From Campylobacteraceae bacterium (lineage in GTDB: Bacteria > Campylobacterota > Campylobacteria > Campylobacterales > Sulfurovaceae), in NCBI GenBank assembly GCA_026985495.1, contig JALSQJ010000231.1:1-7202 (forward strand): a stretch of 7,202 bases of DNA. Direction: 5' to 3'. Under the pieces are notes generated by a model. That model had not been told where the DNA came from. It made no database searches and saw only the letters and a program-made list of their open reading frames with translations. Within the stretch, counting starts at the first letter, position 1. Each line of letters starts with the position of its first letter. Below are positions 1-5,853 of the stretch, one piece after another. Both the position numbers and the translations under genes were made by a program.

Positions 1-102
1 GTTTGTATCTCGTATATGCTCAATACCACTATGACACTCAATACATGAATTTTTTGAGAATAGAGAGAGTGTAAGCAGTAAAAGTATAAGAAGTTTTTTC
101 AT
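1..102 (-). CDS. c-type cytochrome, N-terminal part only (cut by left window edge)
   Basis: Thirty-four codons are visible before the window ends. The ATG at 100-102 is preceded by AAAGGA (110-115) at 7 bases, a good ribosome binding site. Residues 1 to about 19 form a Sec-type signal peptide (MKK followed by a leucine-rich core). Directly after it is a heme c attachment motif, C20-I-E-C23-H24, so the protein should be exported and carry covalent heme in the periplasm. It lies 31 bases downstream of the EnvC-like gene on the same strand, and no convincing terminator lies between, so it may be co-transcribed with the division operon or have a promoter inside that gene. The total number of hemes and the exact family cannot be known from this fragment. 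The heme motif is seen directly; the electron-transfer role is inferred from it. Confidence 0.72.
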   Translation of the reverse strand, partial: MKKLLILLLLTLSLFSKNSCIECHSGIEHIRDTN

Positions 103-133
103 AAAAATGTCCTTTAGTGGAATTTTATCTAAT

Positions 134-1336
134 TTACAACCGAATCAGCTTTACAGGATTAATATGCTTATTATCCTTAGTAACCTCAAACATAAGACTC
201 TTCTCTACTTTACCAATGACTGTTGCTTTAGCAACTTTTTTACCAACTCTAATACCAGGAGCTAAACGAGATAGTTTTGCATATATAGTATGTAACCCAT
301 GACTATGCTCTACAATAACTACTTTTCCAAGCATTCCACCAGAGTTTTCAGCAAAAACAACTCTACCTGATAAAACAGACCTAACCTTCGCACCTGCATA
401 AGGTGCTTTTAGTGTAATTGATTTATTGAATATTTTAAATTTGTAAATAGGGTCAATGTAAGTACCAAAGCGTTTAATAAGTCTAGAACCTTTTAGAGGT
501 GAGATAGTTTTTGCTCCACTGTAAGTTGCACTACGACCAGAGGCAATAATTTTTGGTGCTTTTGTAGAGCTATAAGTTTCTCTACTAGCCAACCTTTTAG
601 CTTCTGCTCTCTTTTTAGCACTTCTATCTTTCTCTCTTTTAATAATTTTAAGCTTAGCTAACTTTTTCTCTAAACTTTTTCTACTTGCCTTAATCTTATA
701 AAACCGTTTTTTATAAATGGCTTTATCTCGTGCTAAAGCTTTAATCAACTTCTCTTGTTTATCTTTTTTCTTTTGGTACTCTTTACGCTCTAAAACATAC
801 TTCTCAATAAGAGCTTCAATATGAGATTTTTTCAACGTTAAAGAGGATTTTTTACTCTTTAAGCCTTCAATCTCCCTCTCCAAAGAGGCAATATCTGCAC
901 TATTTCTTTTTGCATAAAGTTCATAAACCTCTCTCATAACCACTGAGTCTGGGGTTGGCTGTTTTATCTCATCTAATGCTAAAGCTAAAGAGAAATTTTT
1001 TGCAACTAAATCGATGAATTTTTTCTCTTTTGTTCCAATTTTACCATTTAACTTCTCTAAGATTCCACTCATCTCTTTCTCTTTGTTCTGTAATAGAGAG
1101 AACTCTTTTTCACTATTTTTTATACTTATAGCCAATTTAGATATTTTAGAAGATAGTGATTTTTGCTCTTTTTTAGCAGCAAAAATCTTTTTGGCTACTT
1201 TAGCCAATTTTCTATCCATCTTTTTATACTCAATCTTTTTTGCACTTAACTGCTTTTTATTGTGTCGAATTTTACTCTCAATAGAGGTTGCAAATAGAAT
1301 AGAAAAAGAGAGAAGAGAGAGAAGAAAAAACCTCAT
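134..1336 (-). CDS. EnvC-like murein hydrolase activator (coiled coil plus degenerate LytM/M23 domain)
   Basis: A 400-residue exported protein, close in length to E. coli EnvC. Residues 1 to about 18-21 are a signal peptide. Residues about 22-250 are a lysine/glutamate-rich coiled coil, and a short linker leads to a LytM/M23 fold at about 282-400 (RFGTYIDP, then APYAGAKV, SGRVVFAE, VIVEHSHGLHTIYA, VGKKV, FEV). The positions that bind zinc or catalyse in active M23 peptidases are all replaced: N304 and T308 in the HxxxD motif, K354 in the YxHL motif, S380 and M382 in the HLHFE motif. It should therefore not cut peptidoglycan itself. In E. coli, EnvC has a similarly inactive LytM domain and activates AmiA/AmiB amidases under FtsEX control; the ftsE-ftsX neighbours support the same job here. 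The ATG directly follows the ftsX TAG, and a strong Shine-Dalgarno lies in the last ftsX codons. An automatic call as an M23 peptidase would overstate its activity. Confidence 0.88.
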   Translation of the reverse strand: MRFFLLSLLSFSILFATSIESKIRHNKKQLSAKKIEYKKMDRKLAKVAKKIFAAKKEQKSLSSKISKLAISIKNSEKEFSLLQNKEKEMSGILEKLNGKIGTKEKKFIDLVAKNFSLALALDEIKQPTPDSVVMREVYELYAKRNSADIASLEREIEGLKSKKSSLTLKKSHIEALIEKYVLERKEYQKKKDKQEKLIKALARDKAIYKKRFYKIKASRKSLEKKLAKLKIIKREKDRSAKKRAEAKRLASRETYSSTKAPKIIASGRSATYSGAKTISPLKGSRLIKRFGTYIDPIYKFKIFNKSITLKAPYAGAKVRSVLSGRVVFAENSGGMLGKVVIVEHSHGLHTIYAKLSRLAPGIRVGKKVAKATVIGKVEKSLMFEVTKDNKHINPVKLIRL

Positions 1337-2158
1337 CTACTCCTCCTTAACATTAACAACAACTAAAAAAACAGCTATCATAACCACTGTAATAGCAGAA
1401 AATAGTAAAATAAAAAAGTCACTAAAGAAGAATACCGATTCTACATTATCTTTAAGTATCTCCATTTGTGTACCCTTAACCCATGAGTTCTTAAATAGAT
1501 AAAAAAGAGCAGAGGTAAGAATAGCAGAGATAATAGCATCAATAAGTGCCATATTTATAAGTACCTTAGAGCGTAAAAAGAGTGATGCACCAAAAATCTC
1601 CATAACTTTCATGCGTTGTGCATGTAAAAAATTCCACACCTCCATCTGCTTTACAATAAGAAAAAAACCAATAATAGACATAAATAGTATAAAAGTTTGA
1701 AATGAGAACTTAATAAACGAAAATAGCTCATATTTAGACTGATAAGAGGACTGAAAAGTCTCAATGCTTAGAATATTGCTACTCTTTTTTAAGTTTGCTT
1801 TCACCTCTTCTAACTCATCTACAGTTAAATATCTATTTAGCTTAACTGAGTAGAAATTTGGTAGAGAGGCTTCAAAACTTTTCTTATTCTCCTTCTCCTT
1901 CTCCTTCTCATTTATCATATTGAGACGCTTTAAAATTTTTGACTTATCTAACTCCTCAACCTGATCTATATGTTCGTCCCATGAGGTAAAGTCATCTATG
2001 CTCATCTCATTTTTAGATACAACCATCATACTGTAGCCACTTTGTAAACTTTTTTCAAAACTATCTGTAGTACGGTCAAAGACAATAAAAAACTCTAAAC
2101 CAAGTAAAATGGCCACTAGAGGAAATATTAGAGAGATGTGTGTTTTAATGAACTTCAT
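1337..2158 (-). CDS. ftsX: Cell division ABC transporter permease-like protein FtsX
   Basis: Membrane partner of FtsE; the complex passes ATP hydrolysis in the cytoplasm to peptidoglycan hydrolase activators outside the membrane. With the start chosen here it is 273 residues, with the typical four-helix layout: TM1 about 8-27, a large extracytoplasmic loop about 30-147, TM2 about 148-169, a short cytoplasmic stretch containing the EIFGAS motif, TM3 about 200-223 and TM4 about 243-270. In E. coli the equivalent large loop binds the EnvC coiled coil. It lacks the long cytoplasmic N-terminus of E. coli FtsX. The ATG at 2156-2158 is preferred over TTG at 2177-2179 and ATGs at 2174-2176 and 2168-2170, because GGGAG stands 5 bases before it and TM1 begins soon after. 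That leaves a 14-base overlap with ftsE. The loop contains a charged EKEKEKEN run from a hexanucleotide repeat. Identity rests on topology and position after ftsE. Confidence 0.9.
   Translation of the reverse strand: MKFIKTHISLIFPLVAILLGLEFFIVFDRTTDSFEKSLQSGYSMMVVSKNEMSIDDFTSWDEHIDQVEELDKSKILKRLNMINEKEKEKENKKSFEASLPNFYSVKLNRYLTVDELEEVKANLKKSSNILSIETFQSSYQSKYELFSFIKFSFQTFILFMSIIGFFLIVKQMEVWNFLHAQRMKVMEIFGASLFLRSKVLINMALIDAIISAILTSALFYLFKNSWVKGTQMEILKDNVESVFFFSDFFILLFSAITVVMIAVFLVVVNVKEE
1341..1348 (-). promoter_or_regulatory. Ribosome binding site for the EnvC-like gene, inside the end of ftsX
   Basis: AAGGAGGA on the minus strand is an almost ideal Shine-Dalgarno; its AAGGAG core (1343-1348) sits 6 bases before the ATG at 1334-1336. 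The same bases encode the final Lys-Glu-Glu of FtsX, and the ftsX TAG directly abuts the ATG. This fixes the start and suggests that translation of the two genes is coupled. Confidence 0.75.
1887..1909. repeat. Hexanucleotide tandem repeat TTCTCC, about 3.8 copies, inside ftsX
   Basis: TTCTCC is repeated without error from 1887 to 1909. On the coding strand it reads as alternating GAG and AAG/GAA codons, giving the Glu-Lys run in the large extracytoplasmic loop of FtsX. Because the unit is six bases, gain or loss of a copy would add or remove two residues without shifting the frame. Confidence 0.8.
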
Positions 2159-2816
2159 ATACACTCCCATTATCATCAATTGTAAAATGTCTATATGTAA
2201 TGTTAAAAACAGCTGGAATACGGTGAGTTACTACTACAACCGTTGTGTCTAGTTGATGACATGCATTCTCCATTAAATCCCAAATAACATTAGAGGAGTA
2301 CTCATCAAGGTTACCTGTTGGTTCATCTGCCAAAATTAAAAAAGGATTTTTTGCCAAAGCTCTTGCAACACCTACACGTTGTTGCTCTCCACCTGAAAGC
2401 TCCATAGGGTATTTCTCCTCTTTACCAGAGAGCTTAACATGATGCAAAAGACGTTTAGCTTGGGTTGATTGAACTTCAGCTGAATAACCAGAAATCCATA
2501 ATGGCAATACAACATTTTTTTCAACCGTCCACTCATTAATAAGCTTATAGTCTTGAAAAACTATTCCCAAATGTGTTCTAAGCTCTTGTAGCTTCTTTTT
2601 ATTAATATCTATCATATCAAGTCCACCAACCACAAGAGAGCCAGAGTCTGGAGTTAAGCTACCATAGAAAGACTTTAAAAGTGTCGATTTACCCGAACCA
2701 CTAGGACCTGTAATAAAAACAAACTCACCCTTTTTAATAGAAAATGTAGCATTTCGGATAACCTCTTCATTCTCATAACCAAGAGATAACCCCGATGCTG
2801 TAATAACGTTAGACAT
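2145..2816 (-). CDS. ftsE: Cell division ATP-binding protein FtsE
   Basis: A 223-residue ABC ATPase, almost exactly the usual FtsE length. All nucleotide-binding elements are present: Walker A G37-P-S-G-S-G-K43-S-T45, Q-loop glutamine Q88 in VFQDYKL, signature LSGGEQQR at 140-147, Walker B ILADE ending in catalytic E165, D-loop GNLD, and H-loop H198 in VTHR. The VFQDYKLI and [10 protein letters not shown] wording is characteristic of FtsE and of the related LolD/MacB type. FtsX directly downstream and the EnvC-like gene after it settle the choice. It acts on the inner face of the membrane and drives the FtsX-dependent activation of cell-wall amidases at the septum. TGGAG (2824-2828) lies 7 bases before the ATG. 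The start overlaps the end of trmB by 8 bases and the stop overlaps ftsX by 14, so co-expression of the three is very likely. Confidence 0.95.
   Translation of the reverse strand: MSNVITASGLSLGYENEEVIRNATFSIKKGEFVFITGPSGSGKSTLLKSFYGSLTPDSGSLVVGGLDMIDINKKKLQELRTHLGIVFQDYKLINEWTVEKNVVLPLWISGYSAEVQSTQAKRLLHHVKLSGKEEKYPMELSGGEQQRVGVARALAKNPFLILADEPTGNLDEYSSNVIWDLMENACHQLDTTVVVVTHRIPAVFNITYRHFTIDDNGSVYEVH
2164..2168 (-). promoter_or_regulatory. Ribosome binding site that decides the ftsX start
   Basis: GGGAG on the minus strand, within the end of ftsE, is 5 bases before the ATG at 2156-2158. The more upstream TTG at 2177-2179 and the ATG at 2174-2176 have no comparable purine-rich site at usable spacing. 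Confidence 0.6.
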
Positions 2817-3987
2817 TCAAATACTCCATTATTTTTAAATGTGTCTTATAGTTGGTAACTGTCTTAACAGGATTGGCATGAAAATAGTAAGCTTTTGTTT
2901 TGTCAAGATAGATATATTTATGTTCAGGTCTATCAAAACTACCAAATGCCAACTTAATCAAAATTGCCTCATCAGCTATCTTAAACAGTCGCTCAAAATG
3001 TATAAAGAACCCTTTGAAAAGTTTAGGTTTATAAGATATTTTATCTAAAATTTCTTTTTTATAGACTATATCTTTAAAAGAGAAATCAAAATCTAACACT
3101 CTAGGTTCTGACTCCTCTAAAGATGAAACATAAACGTCATAGATATCTTTCTCCTGTTTAAGCCACCGAGCCTCATATTTACTAGTCACCTCAAGTGCCT
3201 CATTTTTACGAACCTCTACCGATGTTTTTGAAACTCCATCTCCTAAAAAAGTGTTAAGAGAGTACCAAAAATAGTTGTAAGAATCGGTTCTAAGCTCTAA
3301 ACGTCCATCTTTTTTTAAAACCCTCATTGACTCTTCTAAAAATGAAGGTGAAATAACACGTCGCTGAGGTTTTTTGTCCCAAGGAACAGGAAAATGGACA
3401 AAAATTTGATGACAAAGATTAGAGGGAATCATCTCTAAAAGAAGTCTTGCATCATAATTAACAACCCAGATATTACTCAAGCCTTTTAGCTCAATCTGTT
3501 TTAGAACTTGCATTGCTGAAGGGGTATGAATCTCAATACCAATAAAGAGTCTATTTGGGTTTTTCTCTGCCTGATAGAGAAGATGTTTACCCGAACCAAA
3601 ACCAACCTCTATAGATACAGAGTCAAAAGGGTACTCAATATTAACAAAATCTTCTATATTTTTTTCATATTGTGATGAAGCAACTACTTTAGTAGGGTGA
3701 ATAGCAACATTTGACTGCAACTCCTCAAGTTTCAAACCTTTAGAGAGGTCGGTAATGGCTTGTTTAACTATATTAACTTTTAATGGTCTGGTTACTTTAT
3801 CATACTTTAAGAGCCAACTCTCTTCATTTTTCTTTATGTGAAGTAGAAACTCTTCAGATTTATGAACTACTCCAATCAACTCATCTTCGGAAAAACTATC
3901 TTTAGCTAGAAAAAGCACCTCTGTTGCATTGTACTTCTCTTTTTTAATAGAAGCAGTATTAAACGGCTTAACCGTAATATGTGGCAT
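2809..3987 (-). CDS. trmB: tRNA (guanine-N7-)-methyltransferase TrmB, long form
   Basis: Uses S-adenosylmethionine to make N7-methylguanosine at position 46 of tRNAs. At 392 residues it is far longer than the usual 210-240. The methyltransferase core covers about 105-290. It has the SAM-binding glycine motif E127-V-G-F-G-S-G133, acidic E152 at the end of the next strand (IGIEIHTPS), the TrmB-specific HFPVPWDKKPQRRV at 198-211, and RTDSYNYF at 233-240. About 105 residues precede the core and about 100 follow it; I do not recognise a domain in either extension, although long TrmB forms are known from Campylobacterota. The family motif is usually FPDPW; here V201 replaces its aspartate, with an aspartate three residues later (D204). 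The start has only a weak AGAG upstream and lies 8 bases after the lipoprotein stop, so translation may depend partly on the gene before it. The end overlaps ftsE by 8 bases. Confidence 0.9.
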   Translation of the reverse strand: MPHITVKPFNTASIKKEKYNATEVLFLAKDSFSEDELIGVVHKSEEFLLHIKKNEESWLLKYDKVTRPLKVNIVKQAITDLSKGLKLEELQSNVAIHPTKVVASSQYEKNIEDFVNIEYPFDSVSIEVGFGSGKHLLYQAEKNPNRLFIGIEIHTPSAMQVLKQIELKGLSNIWVVNYDARLLLEMIPSNLCHQIFVHFPVPWDKKPQRRVISPSFLEESMRVLKKDGRLELRTDSYNYFWYSLNTFLGDGVSKTSVEVRKNEALEVTSKYEARWLKQEKDIYDVYVSSLEESEPRVLDFDFSFKDIVYKKEILDKISYKPKLFKGFFIHFERLFKIADEAILIKLAFGSFDRPEHKYIYLDKTKAYYFHANPVKTVTNYKTHLKIMEYLNV

Positions 3988-3995
3988 ATAAGACT

Positions 3996-4679
3996 CTACC
4001 TTGCCAATAGTGAAACTGGTTTACTAGGTTTTGAGAAACTATCATCATAACCAACAGCAATAACACGATAGAGGTAAGAGTTACCAGGAAGAACATTGGT
4101 ATCAATATACTCAGCCATCATTCGATGTTTTACACTATCAACCCATCTCCACTCACCACCATTAACACTTCTCTCTATTTTATACATTTTAACCATTTTG
4201 TTTGGGTGTGGTCGCCACAAAAGTTTAATATTGGTTTGCGATTTCTGAAATGCTTTTAAAAAAGTAACTGGCTCTAAAAGTCCTAATGTTTTAATATTGA
4301 TTACCTTTCCATGGGGTGACTCAAAACCATCTCTAAGTGTTGTAAATGTATAGGTATAAGATGCTCCCTGTTGTAAACCTGTGTCAACATAGTGTGAAGA
4401 GAAACGATTGTGTACTGTTGCTACTTTTACTAACTCTTTTATTGAACTATTAGCATATTGATTACTTTGTGTACGATAGATGTTGTAACCTTGAATACCT
4501 CTATTTGCCATTGGTTGCCACTCAAAGGCGACAGAGGTTCTATCTGGTACAGCTTTTACATTGTTCAACTTTGGTAAATTTGGATTTAACTGTTCATTCT
4601 GTATTAACGCATTAGGGTTACATCCGTTCAGTAATAGTAGTAAAATAGTTGTCAATGATATCTGGATTAATCTTCTCAT
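3996..4679 (-). CDS. Predicted lipoprotein with two fibronectin type III domains
   Basis: A 227-residue protein with a lipoprotein signal peptide: MRR, a hydrophobic core, then a lipobox-like L17-N-G-C20 with C20 as the expected lipidated residue. N at -2 of the cysteine is unusual but tolerated. The next residue is Asn, not Asp, so outer-membrane sorting is possible. Two repeated beta-rich modules follow, at about 37-131 and 134-226. Each has a tryptophan in strand B (W54, W155), a central YxIYR or YKIER strand, and a Y-[VI]-D-T then G-x-S-Y-x-Y closing strand, as in FN3 domains. The ATG at 4677-4679 is chosen because AAAGGAGAGG precedes it and the signal peptide starts there; an ATG at 4760 would bury the signal peptide behind 27 residues and deepen the overlap with rluD. 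FN3 modules usually bind proteins or glycans. Its place between rluD and trmB-ftsEX hints at an envelope role, which is inference only. Confidence 0.82.
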   Translation of the reverse strand: MRRLIQISLTTILLLLLNGCNPNALIQNEQLNPNLPKLNNVKAVPDRTSVAFEWQPMANRGIQGYNIYRTQSNQYANSSIKELVKVATVHNRFSSHYVDTGLQQGASYTYTFTTLRDGFESPHGKVINIKTLGLLEPVTFLKAFQKSQTNIKLLWRPHPNKMVKMYKIERSVNGGEWRWVDSVKHRMMAEYIDTNVLPGNSYLYRVIAVGYDDSFSKPSKPVSLLAR

Positions 4680-5589
4680 CAACCTCTCCTTTGTTGAAAT
4701 TTTTATTGATAAACTCTTGCATATCTGAAAAAAGAGGAGCAACAACCTCCATCTTTTCACCTGTTGTAGGGTGTGTTAAATATAACTTATATGCGTGTAA
4801 AAATACTCTATCTATTGTATCTTTTTTGCTCTTAAAACCATATAAATCATCACCAAGTATATGTCGTCCTAAACTCTCTAAATGAACACGAATTTGGTGT
4901 GTACGACCTGTAAAAAGCTTTACTGCAATTAGTTCAACTCTCTTATCGCTCTCTAAGAGTTTACAAAATGCACTTTTAGCCTCTTTTCCACTTGGTACAA
5001 TGCCCATTTTTAATCTATTACTAGGGTTTCTAGCAATCGGTTTATCTACAATTCCACTCTCTTTAAGTGGGTAGTCAATCAAACTTAAATAGTAACGCCC
5101 CATACTCTTATTTTGTAACTGCTCACTAAGCTTCTGATGTGCTTCATTTGTCTTTGCAATAACCAATGCTCCTGTAGTATCTTTGTCAATACGATGCACA
5201 ATACCATGACGCTCTTCACCTGAAATAGTAGAGAGTGAAACCCCTTTTTGAACTAACCAATCAACCAAAGTAGCCTCTTTTACTGAAGGAGCAGGATGTA
5301 CTACTAAACCAGATGGTTTATTAACCACCATCATCACTTCATCTTCATAGAGTATCTCAACATCAAAGTCAACTACAACAGGCTCTTTGGGAACTATCTC
5401 TTTAAACCTATACTCTACCCTATCGCCAACAGAGAGTTTTTTACCTGTTTTTGTAATAACATCTCCATTTAATGAGACCAACCCCTCTTTAATAAGTTGC
5501 TCAACCTGATTACGACTCTCCCCCAAAATATCTGTCAAAACTTTGTCTAATCGTCCAGTAAATCCTACTTCAAATGATTTTAAATCCAT
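4618..5589 (-). CDS. rluD: RluA-family 23S rRNA pseudouridine synthase, RluD type
   Basis: Converts uridines in 23S rRNA to pseudouridine; E. coli RluD modifies helix 69 (1911, 1915, 1917). The 323 residues have an N-terminal S4 RNA-binding domain at about 11-65 (GRLDKVLTDIL, VSLNGDVITKTGKKLSVGD). A catalytic domain follows: VNKPSGLVVHP at 89-99, H132-R-I-D135-K-D-T-T-G140 with D135 as the catalytic aspartate, and the family motif GRTHQIRVHL at 228-237. RluD is favoured over RluC by overall length, the VVHPAP motif and its remembered position beside trmB in related genomes, but the target site cannot be proven from sequence. The ATG at 5587-5589 has a modest AAGAG upstream and a TATAAT about 27 bases further up, so this looks like the first gene of the operon. 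The last 20 or so residues are encoded within the start of the lipoprotein gene and run past the usual family end. Confidence 0.9.
   Translation of the reverse strand: MDLKSFEVGFTGRLDKVLTDILGESRNQVEQLIKEGLVSLNGDVITKTGKKLSVGDRVEYRFKEIVPKEPVVVDFDVEILYEDEVMMVVNKPSGLVVHPAPSVKEATLVDWLVQKGVSLSTISGEERHGIVHRIDKDTTGALVIAKTNEAHQKLSEQLQNKSMGRYYLSLIDYPLKESGIVDKPIARNPSNRLKMGIVPSGKEAKSAFCKLLESDKRVELIAVKLFTGRTHQIRVHLESLGRHILGDDLYGFKSKKDTIDRVFLHAYKLYLTHPTTGEKMEVVAPLFSDMQEFINKNFNKGEVDEKINPDIIDNYFTTITERM
4683..4692 (-). promoter_or_regulatory. Ribosome binding site that decides the lipoprotein start
   Basis: AAAGGAGAGG on the minus strand has its AAGGAG core (4686-4691) 6 bases before the ATG at 4677-4679. 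It lies within the rluD reading frame. It is among the strongest sites in the window and supports a start inside rluD. Confidence 0.72.
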
Positions 5590-5615
5590 TTTACTCTTTT
5601 TTATTTTTTTATTTT

Positions 5616-5647
5616 ATTATAGCTAAATTATGATTTTATGTTATCAA
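5616..5647 (-). promoter_or_regulatory. Candidate promoter of the rluD operon
   Basis: On the minus strand a perfect TATAAT lies at 5616-5621, which would start transcription near 5609 and give a leader of about 20 bases before the rluD ATG. A TTGATA at 5642-5647 could act as a -35 element, but its spacing of 20 bases is long. Campylobacterota promoters often lack a conserved -35 box, so the -10 element carries most of the weight. The surrounding 114-base spacer (5590-5703) is strongly AT-rich, which makes chance matches likelier. Confidence 0.5.
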
Positions 5648-5703
5648 TTTAAAATGGTTTAAACTCTTTTGATATATAGATGAAAATTTTAATTGTAAGA
5701 TTA

Positions 5704-5794
5704 TGGCGGACAGTGAGAGATTCGAACTCTCGGTACCCTTACGAGTACGCATCCTTAGCAGGGATGTGGTTTCAGCCAGCTCACCCAACTGTCC
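5704..5794 (-). tRNA. tRNA-Ser (anticodon GCU)
   Basis: A complete class II tRNA of 91 bases including an encoded CCA (5704-5706). The acceptor stem pairs GGACAGT (5788-5794) with ACTGTCC (5708-5714), with G as discriminator base at 5707. The D arm has a GGT/ACC stem. The anticodon stem CATCC/GGATG holds the loop CTGCTAA, whose anticodon GCT is at 5757-5759, reading AGC and AGU serine codons. The long variable arm typical of serine tRNAs is present (GTACTC pairing with GGGTAC over a GTAA loop), as is the T arm GAGAG-TTCGAAT-CTCTC. It lies 56 bases after apaH and 114 bases before rluD. Confidence 0.97.
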
Positions 5795-5812
5795 TTATGT
5801 TTGTGGAGTGAG

Positions 5813-5818
5813 ATTATA
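5813..5818 (-). promoter_or_regulatory. Candidate -10 box of the tRNA-Ser promoter
   Basis: TATAAT on the minus strand stands 18 bases before the tRNA 5' end, which would give a precursor leader of about 12 bases. No clear -35 element is visible near 5835-5842, where the sequence is T-rich. The tRNA could instead, or also, be read from the apaH transcript. Confidence 0.5.
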
Positions 5819-5853
5819 GAGGAAAGATACTTAAGAGAATATAAAATCCTCTA
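5817..5853. repeat. Inverted repeat spanning the apaH stop and the tRNA -10 box
   Basis: TAGAGGA at 5817-5823 and its perfect complement TCCTCTA at 5847-5853 are separated by 23 bases. One arm contains the apaH stop codon; the other overlaps two bases of the candidate tRNA -10 box. As RNA it would form a 7-pair stem with a large loop. No T-tract follows, so it is not a standard terminator. Confidence 0.3.

Noticed and set aside
282..470. Active M23 metallopeptidase in the EnvC-like protein
   Set aside because: The zinc ligands and catalytic histidines are all replaced, so only the fold remains.
1014..1502. Plus-strand open frame of 162 codons opposite the EnvC-like gene and ftsX
   Set aside because: It is antisense to two well-supported genes and its peptide is the low-complexity F/L/S-rich mirror expected opposite lysine-rich coding sequence.
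1337..2179. Upstream ftsX starts at TTG 2177-2179 or ATG 2174-2176
   Set aside because: Neither has a good ribosome binding site; GGGAG fits the ATG at 2156-2158, which lies just before TM1.
3996..4760. A longer lipoprotein gene starting at the ATG at 4758-4760
   Set aside because: It would put 27 residues before a clean lipoprotein signal peptide and overlap rluD by 143 bases. The internal ATG at 4677-4679 has a strong Shine-Dalgarno.
4649..4885. Short plus-strand open frames, here and at 117-302 and 2839-3048
   Set aside because: All lie opposite confident minus-strand genes and show no domain or motif.
5657..5664. Palindrome GTTTAAAC as an operator
   Set aside because: Only eight bases long, single copy and in AT-rich DNA; nothing else supports a regulator site.
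5645..5703. Terminator after the tRNA from the AT-only inverted match near 5645-5695
   Set aside because: The possible stem is almost all A-T, has a bulge and a loop of about 30 bases, and lacks a T-tract placed after it; such matches are expected by chance in this spacer.
5704..5794. tRNA-Ser as an integration site of a mobile element
   Set aside because: No integrase, no repeated tRNA 3' end and no change in gene style are seen on either side.
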